Assembly (NCBI GenBank): GCA_029706075.1
Contig: JAINUG010000178.1
Location: 592,429-656,428, forward strand
Length of the DNA: 64,000 nucleotides
Reading direction: 5' to 3'
Origin: Aldrovandia affinis
Taxonomy: Eukaryota; Chordata; Actinopteri; Notacanthiformes; Halosauridae
In this document: positions 21,434 to 32,764 of the stretch, in pieces
Layout of the letters: each line of letters begins with the position of its first letter
How positions within the stretch are numbered: the first letter of the stretch is position 1
The notes under the pieces: model-generated
The model's database searches: none
What the model was told of the DNA's origin: nothing
What the model saw: only the letters and a program-made list of their open reading frames with translations
Translations under genes and position numbers: made by a program

Positions 21434-21713
21434 AGGCCTGTATTCATAAAGCATCTCAGAACAAGAGTGCTGGTCTAGGATCAGGTTTCCCATGTCCATA
21501 TCCTAACCTAATCCATTATAAGCAAACAGGCCAAACTGATCCTAGATCAGGGCTCGTATGTGTACAGCGTCTCAGAGTAGGAGTGCTGATCTAGGATCAG
21601 GTTTCCTCTGGCTATGTCCTAACCTTATCCACTATGAGCTAAAAGGCTAAACCGATCCTACTGTACATCAGCACTCCTACACGCCTGAGACGCGTTATGA
21701 ATACAGACCCAAG
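21434..21713. mobile_element. Two adjacent GATCTAGGATCAG-family miniature copies
   Basis: Two successive copies of the family at 20539, each with GCATCTCAGA- or GCGTCTCAGA-type outer arms and GATCTAGGATCAG inner arms. They join at about 21550 and share or have lost the intervening terminus. Confidence 0.7.
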
Positions 21714-21719
21714 GAACAC

Positions 21720-23400
21720 AGGCTGAGATCAAACACTACTGTAGCTGTACAGATGGGCTGCCAAACGTGTACCATGTCAAAACCATTTCACCGTTTTAAG
21801 TTGCCCACGATGAGAATAACGTTCAAACCCACACACTCAAGATGAATTCAATGAGAATATTCAATTGCAGCTCCTCGTCGTCGCTCGTCGTGTTCATTTT
21901 AAAACAAGCTGAATGTAAACTCGACCGAGCGTCGCCGATAGCGGTATTTACTTGCGCAAATGTCTCCGAGACGTCCTCGCAGCCGCGCGCCTCCACGCGC
22001 TCACTGCGGTGACCTTTACCGAGAATGTTCTGTTCCTGCTTCCCGGCTGCACGTTATCCAGCGATTTGCCCTGAGTGCTGTCAAAACACAACCAGATGAC
22101 ATGAACGCCAGTTCGCTGCCAGTTTCTCCTGATTTTATTAACTCGGGGTTCGCCGTTCCGCAGAACAACTGGGATGCGAAGCATGTTTGGGATTTAATTA
22201 AAAGCAGGTTCTCGGTTGTTTCTGAGGGGGGAAAGAATTTGGGATACACACAAAAAAGTCCTCCGACATTCTAGTCCGGACACAAAAGAAAAACCGAAAA
22301 CTGAAAAGTGAAGCGAATTCAGATGATTTAATAATAGCAGTTTTAAGCTCAACAAAGCCGAGCCACAATCAATTTCGGTTCTCTCTACCAGAAGAAGAAA
22401 AACTTCTCACACTGGGCAGAATCTGTGGCAGTGAGTGAAAGCAGTGTTCTGACTACAGTCACACGCTGCCTGCCTCGATACGTGTCCTACACTGCATTTC
22501 AAGGCAATATTATGTAGGCTATTCTAAATATTACTTACGGCACGAAGAGAGCACGCTTTATAGGTCTTTAAAACGGTGGCTACTCATTCTGTACAAGCAT
22601 CTTAATGCGCACGCCCTTGCCTATGTATTGAAGAATGAAGCCAGAATTGACATATAATCCATAATATGACACTTTATGGCATACAATACAAGAGGACCAT
22701 GTATTAGAAAATCTATTCATGTTTGGCATAGAGATCTAGACTTGACCGCAAAGCACCGACTACACTGCGTGGACCAAATTAATTTGAGATGTACAGCATG
22801 GTTTTCCATAAAAGGATCGAAGTGAATCGCTGAAAGGAATAATCGAATTTCAACAAGCACCGGCCCCTCGCGATGACTGAAATCATGTTCTCTCTTTTTT
22901 ATGTGTAATTGAAGAATTTAATTTCATAGCGGTGGAGATAAAAAATAAATTAAACCCTCTTGACAAAAGCGTCAGAATCTCGCCCTGTGAGGACAATGAC
23001 TAATACTTATTTCTTTCCTTTTTCATCGGGAGGTTCCATGCCATGCAACGGACGTGGTGCGCCTAGAATTAAGAGCGACAAAAGGTGTCGACATGGCAGG
23101 AGGAAGCCGTTCTTCCTCGCTCGTGAGTCACGCATTCAGCTATTGGGGCTGTTAATTGTTAAATAAAGGAAAGAGAAACTTGTGCGTTATCCGTAGAACA
23201 CCCGTTATAAAGTGCCCAGCGGATACAAAATGTTTCTCTATAATTTGCTAAAGACAAAAGTTAGTTGGGTTCCAATGATAGATAATAGTTTACAGGATAG
23301 CTTAACTGGATTTTGACCGTTAGCAACGCATGCGAGGTGAGGTCACTTTAAATATTTAGTTGCTGAAGAGTAACGGCTCATCCTCAGAGAGACTCCTCCT
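21720..23400. other. Non-coding stretch, no exon seen
   Basis: Unique-looking sequence with a CpG-rich patch at 21930-22010. The open frame at 21960-22274 has no splice or domain support. Confidence 0.3.
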
Positions 23401-23414
23401 TTTCCATGCCGATA

Positions 23415-23418
23415 CACG

Positions 23419-23461
<43 letters not shown>
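23415..23461. repeat. (AC)n microsatellite
   Basis: About 45 bp of pure CA. Confidence 0.93.
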
Positions 23462-23947
23462 GTGATTCCAAATTCACATGAGCTAACAATTAGCGATGTA
23501 CGGTGATATCCGAGCTGCCATCGGCGGCTCTTTGCGGCAACTGGTCACGCGCTGGCCGGTACATAGATGCTAAAAGCAGGGTTCATCCGCGCGATGCCGT
23601 ATTTTGCCGCTCCTGACATGCATTATAATTCTCAAGGCCGTTTTTTGGGGTTTGTGGCCCAAAAAAACCCTGCCTCTATATACAAGCCGTAGTTATGGAA
23701 TATCATATTGCAGCTGGAATGAGAAAGAGGTAAAGGGGGTGGTCTAGAAAGCTTTTGTGCTGGACCCCCGCTCCACGAATCAGAGTAGTTTAGCTCTGTC
23801 TCAGACCGACCAATCACATCCAATTCTCGACGGAACCCCGCACTTTGGCTCCGCCCCCGCCCCCGCCTACCTCTTTCTTTTCGACGGCTCTTTAACCCTT
23901 TGCTCCCCGCTGCTTTCTACCAACACCTCGAATGTTGTTAGTCTTGT

Positions 23948-23992
23948 ATTGTCATTACATTAATTTAGCAGACGCTTACGCGTCGGGTTACA
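23948..23992 (-). mobile_element. L2-type tail fragment
   Basis: CATTACATTAATTTAGCAGA followed by CGCTTACGCG is a decayed minus-strand copy of the shared 3' stem-loop and tail. Confidence 0.55.
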
Positions 23993-24044
23993 TGCGTACA
24001 ACACAAGTGCATCCACACGAGTTATATGAGCAACAGTGAACATA

Positions 24045-24175
24045 CAGGTAACTGCCAAAATAAAGGCAACACTTGAGTAAATGTATGCAGTACCGCGAGT
24101 GTCCGCCGGGGCTGCCACGGCCGGTGCCGGCGAGCTACTCCGCCGGGGCCTGGGCCGTTTGATTGTCTCCCCCCA
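24045..24175. mobile_element. TA-target miniature element, family M, partial
   Basis: Left end CAGGTAACTGCCAAAATAAA after TA, followed by GCAACACTTGAGTAAATG and part of a GC-rich core; no right terminal repeat seen. Confidence 0.75.
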
Positions 24176-25343
24176 TGCCAATTCTACAAACATGACTCAA
24201 ATTGTAAATACACACATCTGATTATTACCATTACCATTACCTACCATTAAATATCATGTAAAAAAACAACTGCATAAAGAGTCCAGTGTGGCCTCACATG
24301 CTCTGCTGATTCCCGATGGCTCAGAAATCCAGGTGTCTCTGCTGACAAGGGTAGTCGCTGCTCCTCTGGGGTTTTTGTTGTTGCTAGAAACCTTTTGCAT
24401 TGTTGTTTCATCTTCATGTGTTCAAATGTTCTTTTATTGATTTTGTTCTTTTATTGATACACAATCACACAATATCAGTCCCCCACATCAACCCAAATCC
24501 CTTCCCCCTCCATCGCCCTACCCACCCCGCCCTTAAGGTCAAATTGAAACATTGCCTCCCTGTGAAGGGGCAGAACGGAGAGGGTAACATTTACCTTCAG
24601 AATCAGCCCTTTGGTTCAAACATATTTAAAAAGCTCATGAAGTGATACTTCATAGTAAGCTCCTTGCAAGGTTTGTTGGTACAGGAAGTGCAGCATCAGC
24701 AGTTATGACATCCTGTTCGGATGCAGCATACAGTGACTCATACAGGTCATACAGTAACATAAAGGTCTTTGTCCACCTGTGTCATCTCTCTTTTTGAATC
24801 TACAAAACAGGAACCTGCTGTAAAAAAAAAAAAAAAAAAGACAGTTCTAAAACTGTGCCAGGCCATGAAATTGCAACTGTATGTTTTTTTTTCTTTTTCT
24901 TTGCACATTGTTGCTTTTTTACCTTTCCTATACAAATAAATAAAAAAAGAAATAATAATAATTGTAAAAAATCAGTTAAGGGGTGCTATATCCTGCTTTG
25001 TCCATGCTGGGGTTTTTTTCACCAGCACTGCTCCTGATCAATTAGTTTGCACTTAATTGAATTAATCGGACATCTCGGGAGGCTAGAATGAAAGGGCTAA
25101 AGCAGTGGACTCAAACTCAGTGCCATGGAGGGCCGTGTGTGTGCTGGCTTTAACTCCAGCCTGCGCTCTTGATTAGATCATTAGCTCAATTATTTGCTGT
25201 TATCTAAAGACAATTGTTGCCTATATTCTGTGCTTTAACTTGAAAAATGCACAGAGGTACATACGGCTGAGTGAGTAGTTGAACCAATTAAGGCAGCAGT
25301 GATTGGTTGGAATGAAAACCTGCACACACACGGCCCTCTAGGG

Positions 25344-26095
25344 CAGGGGTTCTCAAACTCGGACCTGGGGTTCTCAAACTTGGACATAGGGACCCACTGT
25401 GTGTGCTGGTTTACACTGTGTTGTGCTGGGGACCCACTGTGTGTGCTGGTTTACACTGTGTGCTGGGGACCCACTGTGTACACTGTTTTTTGTTACAGCC
25501 AATCTCTTGATCAATTAACATGTGTGTAAGTTCTACCATTTGAACACAATGCAGGCTCGTTTGGCTCGTTGTTATTTGCATTCATTGAACTCTTCATTTT
25601 CCACAAATTGTCGTTTCAGTTGCCAGGTGTCCACAATTTCAACAATTAGGCCCCCACTGATTTCACCTGCCAGTTTATAATTGAATCAATTAAAAAAGGT
25701 AGCCTAAAGGAATTACGTGTCATATAGCACATTACAGAAAATGAGAGCATTCGTTGATCTGATTGATTTCAAGTCCTGGGATGTGAATATGGGACATTTA
25801 TTGTTCATGGCATGCATAGCCATTTCTGACATAATATGGCCTTAACAGAGTAAATCATGCTTTAATGGAAATGAAAAGTGTCTAACTAAGAATAATTAAA
25901 AGCTAGTCACAATTCTGAGGTTGCAATTACGGTTGGAACAAAAACCAGCATACACAGTGTAAACCAGCACACACAGTGGGTCCCCAGCACACATAGTGTA
26001 AACCAGCACACACAGTGGGTCCCCAGCACATACAGTGGGTCCCCAGCACATACAGTGTAAACCAGCACACACAGTTTGTCCTCAGGGCACTGGTT
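25344..26095 (+). mobile_element. hAT-like miniature element, family B, with expanded ends
   Basis: Starts CAGGGGTTCTCAAACTCGGA. Both subterminal zones carry tandem copies of the same word pair in opposite orientation: GGGACCCACTGTGTGTGCTG plus GTTTACACTGTG at 25389-25490, and GTAAACCAGCACACACAGTG plus GGTCCCCAGCAC at 25957-26080. The interior is AT-rich and non-coding. Confidence 0.65.
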
Positions 26096-26487
26096 CCCAG
26101 ACCTCTCCTCGGGGACCCCCAGCCGGTCCATGTATTTGTTAAATTCCACAACCAGGACACCTGATTCAACTCATTAACTACTTAACGAGCGTTGATTAGT
26201 TGAATCTGGTGTGCTGGTGGTGGAATTTAACAAATGTATGGACCATCTAGGGCAGGGTGTCAAACTCATTCCATCGTGGGCGAGTGTATGCAGGTTTTGT
26301 TGCAACCAGTGCACTACACCAGGTGATTTCACTAATTAGCTTCCTTCTTCAACCAAGGAGGGAAACTAATTGAAATCACCTGGTGTTGTGCACTGGTTGC
26401 AACAAAAACCTGCATACACTCGCCCACGATGGAATGAGTTTGACACTCCTGATCTAGGGGTCCTGGAGGAGAGGTTTGGCAGCCACT
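26089..26487 (+). mobile_element. hAT-like miniature element, family C, holding family D
   Basis: CACTGGTTCCCAGACCTCTC at left and GAGAGGTTTGGCAGCCACTG at right are inverted. Inside, TGTATTTGTTAAATTCCAC faces GTGGAATTTAACAAATGTAT. It is interrupted at 26253 by family D. Confidence 0.7.
26253..26451. mobile_element. Palindromic hAT miniature element, family D, intact
   Basis: CAGGGTGTCAAACTCATTCC at left and GGAATGAGTTTGACACTCCTG at right. Nearly perfect inverted arms of over 50 bp, and an exact 8-bp target duplication ATCTAGGG at 26245-26252 and 26452-26459. It is the youngest insertion of this nest. Confidence 0.94.
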
Positions 26488-26814
26488 GCTCTATGGTACT
26501 GAGTTTGAGGCCTCTAGCCTGAAGACTACAGAGAGTTTCTCCATGTGATATGAAGCTTTAAAGTTCTCAAAGTTTTCCCAGCTGACACCATCGTTTTTGT
26601 TTCACAGCTATTGAATTTTTAAACGGGCTGAAAACAAAGCCATTTCAAGTGTTTTGCGTAGCAGAAGGACAATTTTTTTTTTTTTCTTTGAACAAGAATG
26701 AACTCTTACATTTCTATGCCCCCGACAGTTATTGGCTGTAAACGTGATGCGTGGTGTGTTTACACTAATCTCAAAAAAAGTTAGTTCCTCTAACTTGTAT
26801 CTATTAATATCGGC

Positions 26815-26965
26815 TGCTTTTGAGCAGCTGTCGCAATTAAGCTTAATTAGTTGTTTCATTATTTTAGGTCATATAACAATTTATCGAAAAGCTAATTAAC
26901 CTTAAATTGACTATTAATCCTTATTAGTATTAATATCTTGAAGTGGCTCGCTGCATAAATTCCTT
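26815..26965. promoter_or_regulatory. TAAT-rich block, possible conserved regulatory element
   Basis: Dense homeodomain-type cores (CTTAATTAG, GCTAATTAACC, ATTAATCC, TATTAATATC) in about 150 bp of otherwise unique, repeat-free sequence. Such density resembles vertebrate conserved non-coding elements, but AT-richness alone could give it. Confidence 0.3.
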
Positions 26966-27454
26966 TTCCAAAGGGCTTCTGGCAGATAACTGTCAGAGGG
27001 ACGTCGTATTCAGAACAATTCAATTAACGGCTCCATCAAACCTAATTACTGCATCTCGGCTGGAATGGAAGCCAGCTTGCCCAGTGGGTCCACAGCACCA
27101 GAAACATCTGTGACATCACAAAGACTGTACGCGGCAGCAGCCAATCACGGCCTCCTTAAGTAGTCCAGGCGACCCCAGGGAAGTGAGACGCTCATTCCGC
27201 ACAAGGCAGGCCCAGATGTTTCAAGTTTAGGCCTGGATTAAATCAACAAGAATTGCCCTTAACTTTGGCTTACAAATAAAGGCGAGTGTTTGTATTTGGG
27301 TTTGTTTTTCTTTCTTCTCAACCACAGTTTTAGTGAGTCAATTTTAGGTGACTGCTGAACATGCCGAACCGTTTTTCTGAAGAAAAAACAACAACACTTT
27401 TACGCATTTCCTTGTAAGTCAAAGTTAAGGACAAATGTCGATTGAAACGATCGG

Positions 27455-27665
27455 GGGCTGCGATTGGCTGTCAGCCCCAGGGGAGGGGGAGGGAGAGCCG
27501 GCCGGCACGAGCTCGTCGAGAAGTGGAAGGGCGTCCCTAGAAAGTAGATGGGCGAGTTCCGTCTCGGAGGAGGCGGATCATCGCCGGCCTCGGGGTATTA
27601 GCTTGTCCCGTAGTGACGGGCGGTGGGCTCGTGGGGGAGGGTGAATTGAAAGCAAAAGAAACAAA
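27455..27665 (+). mobile_element. tRNA-type SINE, family S-B
   Basis: Contains the S-B body: GCGATTGGCTGTCAGCCCCA, GGGAGGGAGAGCCGGCCGGC, GAGGAGGCGGATCATCGCCG and CGTGGGGGAGGGTGAATTG. The tRNA-like head is missing and the 3' tail is decayed. Confidence 0.78.
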
Positions 27666-27669
27666 TTTA

Positions 27670-28385
27670 AATGTAAAAAAGCAGGAAGTGCTCTGGAACA
27701 ATGATGTGGACCCCTCTCTCTCCGCTTGGCTCGCCGTGTCCTCGGGACTGAAGGCTCAGTGTTCCGCAGCCCGTGGCAGCTTTGAGCTGCAGGTTTTCAC
27801 AGCCATCGTCTCATCGAGAAGGACGGCACGCGAAAAGGGCCTTTGAGACACCTGCAAAGGGATCTCCAGATCGCTGCGATTACCGCTTCACACGGCACCG
27901 GGGTTGCTGATGCCGTTTTTCCTTTTGCCGAGGTCTGAGAGTGGAAGGCTTCCTGCAGACAGAGGAGGTCAGTGTCTCTGCCGGGGGGCTACTGGGCCTT
28001 TGTAATTTCACATTATAAAACCAAAAATCTAAATCCATATTCTTCAGCTGAATTATTAAGGCTGTCCAGTTGAAGACTGGACACTGGACATCTCGGGGGA
28101 GAGGCCGATGTAGTGGAAGGCAACTCTGAACGGAGGGGACACAAGCTGTCTGATGTGGTGCAGGGGTACCAGGGTCTGTCTGTTTGCCTGGCTGCACAGC
28201 TCACTTCTAGATGTCTCTCCGGACACACACACAGACTCAATCTCCACACGAAAGTGTAATTTATTCCTGCATATCATTCTCTGAGATTGAATCAGTTTTT
28301 TTATCAGGATGTTTAAAAAAATCTCTTTAACCTGCACAGACATCTCTCTCTCTCTCTCTCTCACTCACTCTCTCTTTCTCCCTCT
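27670..28385. other. Non-coding stretch, no feature seen
   Basis: Mixed sequence, with a short TC run at 28342-28360. No splice-bounded frame found on either strand. Confidence 0.3.
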
Positions 28386-28387
28386 TC

Positions 28388-28535
28388 CTTACATTTACAT
28401 GTGCAGCATTTAGCAGACTCTCTTATCCAGTTAAACATGGCAAGATTAAAGATCAAAGTCAGTGCAAGAGATCAGTGTAGTAACGGTGCCGCAGACATCA
28501 TCGTTGGCAGCTGCACATTGTGCCTATAACACAGG
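28388..28535 (-). mobile_element. L2-type LINE/SINE 3' fragment
   Basis: Begins TTACATTTACATGTGCAGCA then TTTAGCAGACTCTCTTATCC. It continues with TGCAAGAGATCAGTGTAGTA and GTGCCTATAACACAGGGAAA, the same upstream body as the copy at 33400. Confidence 0.7.
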
Positions 28536-28549
28536 GAAAGAAAAGTTCT

Positions 28550-28552
28550 TAT

Positions 28553-28583
<31 letters not shown>

Positions 28584-28600
28584 TTCCCTCTCTTTCTCTC
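28550..28600. repeat. (TC)n microsatellite
   Basis: Short TC array, with (CCCT)n at 28703-28728 further on. Confidence 0.85.
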
Positions 28601-28920
28601 CCTCTGTCTCACACCGCAGAGGTTAAAGACATTTATGCACAGGGACTTCTATATCTTTTGGAGTCCTGGGTTTGTATTGTTCCCTCAACCACCACCCCAC
28701 CCCCTCCCTCCCTCCCTCCCTCCCTCCGCACGCCCTGCTTAAGAAGCCCGGACTGTCAGAGAACTGTAGACCCTCCCCACCCCCCACTCCCACTCTCTCC
28801 CTTTCAGTCCCCCCCACAAAAAATACAATAAATAAAGCCTGTGTGACCTCTGATTAATTTCTCTCCGCTGTCTCTCTGCTCTACCATATTTCATATTTTC
28901 TTGTGTGTGAGCTCTCCCCT

Positions 28921-29133
28921 TCTATGTGTGTGTGTGTGTGTGTGTGTGCGTGTAGTGTGGGTGTGTGTGTGTGTACATATGTGTGTCTGTGTGGTGTGTA
29001 GTGTGTGTGGATGTGGATGTGTGTTGTGTGTGTATGTGCATGTGGTGTGTGTGTGTGTGTGTGTTTGGAGTGTGTGTGTGTGTAGTGTGGATGTGCGTGT
29101 GGTGTGTAGTGTGGGTGTGTGTATGTATGTGGG
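28921..29133. repeat. (TG)n-rich minisatellite
   Basis: TGTGTG with interspersed TAGTGTG and GGATGTG variants, about 210 bp. Confidence 0.9.
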
Positions 29134-29259
29134 GAAATGAACAGATTCAGGGGGAAGTGTGGACTGAACAGATTTGTTTACCCGGCATTAGAGCGACAGT
29201 AAGCCCACTGCAGATATTTGTGCTCGCATGTCAGAGTTGGGGACTCTCACATTCTGAAG

Positions 29260-29845
29260 GGGAAGGAGAGAGGGAGCGGAGAGAGCGAGAGAGAGAGAGA
29301 GAGAGAAAAGAAGCAGCGTCTAGAGGCTGTCTTGTTTGTGGCTTGTCAGCAATTGCTTGAGACAAGCCCCCATGTGTGAAAGCTACTTGGCGTGAATGCC
29401 CGGACCGTACCAAGTGCCGGTGGACCGGGAGGGGGGAACGGCAGGAAAAACAGATCAGACCGGAGCAGACAATAGGCCGCTCAAGTGCTCCCCCCAAGTT
29501 GCTTTGATGTTGTGCTAGTGTCCCGATGCTCAGGCAGACCGGCAACAGCGAGGAAGAACAAGGTCTTTGTGTGGATGTGTGTGCACTCCTCTCCGGGGGC
29601 ACAAAAGAAACGGGAGGAGAACGGCAGAGGGAGAGAGAGGGAGAGAGGGAGAGACACAAGTGGGAGAGGAGAGGAGCGGAGCGCAAACGCCGAGGAGGAG
29701 GAGAGAGAGAAAGGGAGGGAAGGGGGGAAATGAGCCCGTAGATGCTGCGTGTGCCTGTGCGTGTGCGAGAGAAAGGCAGAGAGAAGAGAAAGCGTGCGAG
29801 AGAGAGAGAGGGAGAGACAGAGCGGAGCAGCAGTAAGAGGTAAGA
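29260..29845 (+). other. GA-rich region ending at a strong splice donor
   Basis: Purine-rich blocks (GAGAGAGAG at 29280-29305; GAGGGAGAGAGG at 29625-29660 and 29800-29820) run up to AAGAG|GTAAGAAAT near 29839. This resembles a 5' untranslated first exon of a vertebrate gene, but no coding frame or promoter motif confirms it. Confidence 0.22.
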
Positions 29846-30414
29846 AATCTGTCTAATATGCTGCTGGGTTTTTTTTGTTGGTTGGGCTTGGAGGAGGCTG
29901 AAGTTGGATGTCGGGGGGTGGTTGTGTGTGTGTGTGTGTGTGTGGGGGGTTGCGATATAGGGGTTGTCCCAGGGACTCCTATTGTCACCTAAAATCTGTT
30001 GTGCTCTGGGCTGAAGTGAGGGCTCTGTGATTTTTGATGGTTTGGTGTGTGTGTCTGGTGGTCATTAGGGGGGCAGGGTGAGCAGACGAGGGTTGTGATT
30101 AGGCTAAATGTCATTGGAAAGTGTGGCCCCCACCCTACTAGACAGAGAGGCAGTGGGAGCTCGGTGCTGGGAGGGGGTGTTTGAGGAACGTGTTTGTGTG
30201 TGACTGAGAGATAACGGGACCTCCGCTTGCTCCCGGGGGCGATTGTGCTCCTGTGTGGTTTTCGGGGGGAAAGGATCCATTCTGTGGGGGGGGTTGTTTC
30301 ACAGACAGGTTTCACACACAGCCCATAAAACAACTGCACCGATTTCCCACTCCTCTCCTGTGTCTGCCAGCATCCCTTCTTCTTTTCTCTTCTTCTCATC
30401 CCTTATTCCTGCCC

Positions 30415-30488
30415 CCCCCTCTCTCTCTCTCTCTCTTTCTCTGTTCTTCCTGCTCTCTCCTCCTTCTGATGTGAGGGTTCTTAGAAGT

Positions 30489-30525
<37 letters not shown>
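30415..30525. repeat. Paired (TC)n tracts
   Basis: TC arrays at 30418-30440 and 30490-30522, separated by TC-rich sequence. Confidence 0.85.
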
Positions 30526-30528
<3 letters not shown>

Positions 30529-30701
30529 CTTCTGAAAGATTGAGTCTGATTATTTCGGTTAGATATTGAGACAGACTTCAATCCAGCCGTCAATCAATGT
30601 GACTGATGCGGTTTGCGTCGGAGCAACTTCTGTTACCCGCGCACCCAATCCAACTCAAAGTGTGCAGGCTACTTTTTTTAACGTTGTGGAACGCTTTACC
30701 T

Positions 30702-30850
30702 GGCTCTGTGTGGCTCAGTAGGTAGAGCATGGCGCTGACAACGCTTAGGTTGTGGGTTCGATTCCCATTGGGACCACATGTACTGAAAAATGTATGCATT
30801 TACTAATGTAAGTCGCTTTGGCGTCTGCTTAGTGACATATGTTATGTTTA
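30702..30850 (+). mobile_element. Short tRNA-derived SINE, family S-C
   Basis: A-box-like TGGCTCAGTAGGTAGAGCAT and B-box GGGTTCGATTCCC, then a very short body ending TGTAAGTCGCTTTGGCGTCT GC. The terminal stem-loop is clipped relative to family S-A. It is not a tRNA gene: the anticodon arm does not fold convincingly and a SINE tail follows. Confidence 0.78.
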
Positions 30851-30859
30851 CCCAGGACT

Positions 30860-32060
30860 TAGGTGAACATAGGTTGGGATGTTCTGTTTGTAATCAGCTC
30901 CTGGAGCCTTCATGCCATCACTGTGCTAAGAAGTGTAAGACGATGAACAACAGCACTTTATATTAACCATGGCTGAATTGAAAGAAGGATTCTGACAAAC
31001 GTGATAGAATTATGACAAGCAGTATGACATTTTTCCCCCCTGTGTGTGCCAGCGTCACCATGGACGCACGTGACAAAACTTTCTGAAAATCTTCCAAAGC
31101 ATGGAAGCCCTGCCCTCAGCGGCCGATTGGCTGTTTGGTTAAGTCCACCAAATGGGTGTCATAGCAACCAGAATGTCTGAGCAGCTTCAGCATCTACACC
31201 AGCACTGCTGCTCTTTCACCTGCTGCTGTGGGCAATGGCCATGCAGATCATCTGTGTGACTACATTTCCCATCATGCCACGTGCTACATTTAAGACTTAG
31301 CGTGGGGCCTGTAACGGAGTGAATCCGTTCCTCCATGAACAGTGACTTTACACACACACACACACGCGCACACCTACATACTTACACACCCGTCATGTCA
31401 TGTTAAAAAAAGGAAGCAATATGTTGTTTAAAAGGCTTTAATGTTTATTGTTCTCCACTGCCTAACCCTAACCCCGCTGAGCAGTGTTCTTCAGGTTCTG
31501 TGGGGCTTGTAGTTTACTGAAGCAGTGAGCCGTTTGAATCGGCTGCATGAGGGTTTGCTTAAAGCTTGCCTCGTCAAACGGGGGCCATGGCAGTGGGCCA
31601 GGAAAAGGTGTGAAACCTGCTGGATCGATGTCTTTCAGGACCAGGGTTGAGTAGACCTGGCTAAGACTGTCAGCCCTTGTGTCTGGCGTCAAATGACCCT
31701 GTCCCCCAAAAAAGCGATATCCATTTTCTGAGGTGCAAAAAAGAAATGGCAGTCAGTCAGCATATCCCTTGGCCAGCTCAGGAGGTTAGCAGTGGAAGAA
31801 CAAGTTCCACATATTCCAGAAAATATCATGCCAGTGAGAGGCGTGAAGGGTCTTTTTTTCTTGTGAGAAGTTCAGTCAGTTTTGAAGCAATCACTTCTAA
31901 CAGGAGATGCTGCTCGAAGTTCTGTCCTCACAAGGCTCTCATTAAAGCTAATCGGAGCACAGTGTGCATGTGGTGGCTAGGTCACAGGACATGTGACCAG
32001 GAGGCTGCCGGTTTGAGGCTTGAGTGGCAGACGGCCTGAATACACCTCAGTTCTTGATCT
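30860..32060. other. Non-coding stretch
   Basis: Unique-looking sequence. A short (AC)n tract lies at 31355-31375 and a CCCTAACCCTAACCCC word, telomere-like, at about 31460. No exon seen. Confidence 0.35.
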
Positions 32061-32066
32061 GCAATG

Positions 32067-32112
32067 TTTCGGTACACATCCAGCCATAAAATTGGCTGGA
32101 TGTGTACCGAAA
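32067..32112. repeat. Perfect 20-bp inverted repeat with 6-nt loop
   Basis: TTTCGGTACACATCCAGCCA, loop TAAAAT, then its exact reverse complement. It is isolated, not part of a larger recognisable element. Confidence 0.9.
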
Positions 32113-32764
32113 GATGTTAAAAAATACATTTAAAAAAGTACACTGATTTCCCAGGATGCACCTTGTGAGGTATTCATGTTTTCCTGCTCAGGGATGGAGA
32201 AGAAAACTCGCTTTTAAAAAACTTTTTTTTTTTTCACATTTTTCTCCCAATTTAGTGGCCAATTATACCCGATACAGTGGCGAGAAAAAGTTTGTGAACC
32301 CGTCAGAATTGTCTGCATTTATGCATCTGATCACATTGACCTAAAATGTGATCAGATCTTCATCTAAGTCCTTCTAAAAGATGAAGAGAACCCTATTAAA
32401 CAAACAACACCAAAAATTGCCTTTTTAAAATGTATTTACTGAGCAAAATGACACATCATCTACATTGTCCTATGTAAAAACATAAACCAGGGGCCTCATT
32501 TATAAAAAGTTGCGTAGAAACCATCCTATATTTGATCTAAGATCATTTCTGAAATGTGCGTAAGTGTGATTCAGAGAAACTGAACGTACGCCCCAAAAAA
32601 AAACGTGCGTACGCCACTCGCCCAGATGTTAAATCTATAAATCGCAAATGATCTTGAAATTGTGCGTAGCTGAATGGTTTTAGATCTCCGCCTTGTAAAC
32701 GCCCTAATTAATATCATTAGCATATAAAGGAGCACGAATCAAAACAGAAATTTTCTATTTGATA

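Larger units (their letters stand above)
25103..26512 (+). mobile_element. hAT-like miniature element, family A, invaded by others
   Basis: Left end CAGTGGACTCAAACTCAGTG. The matching right end appears split: GCACACACACGGCCCTCTA before 25342 and ATGGTACTGAGTTTGAGGCC at 26493-26512. Families B, C and D lie between. Whether the last bases belong to A or to B cannot be decided by eye. Confidence 0.6.

Noticed and set aside
30702-30790. tRNA gene
   Set aside because: A- and B-box words are present, but the arms do not fold as a full cloverleaf and a SINE tail follows directly.
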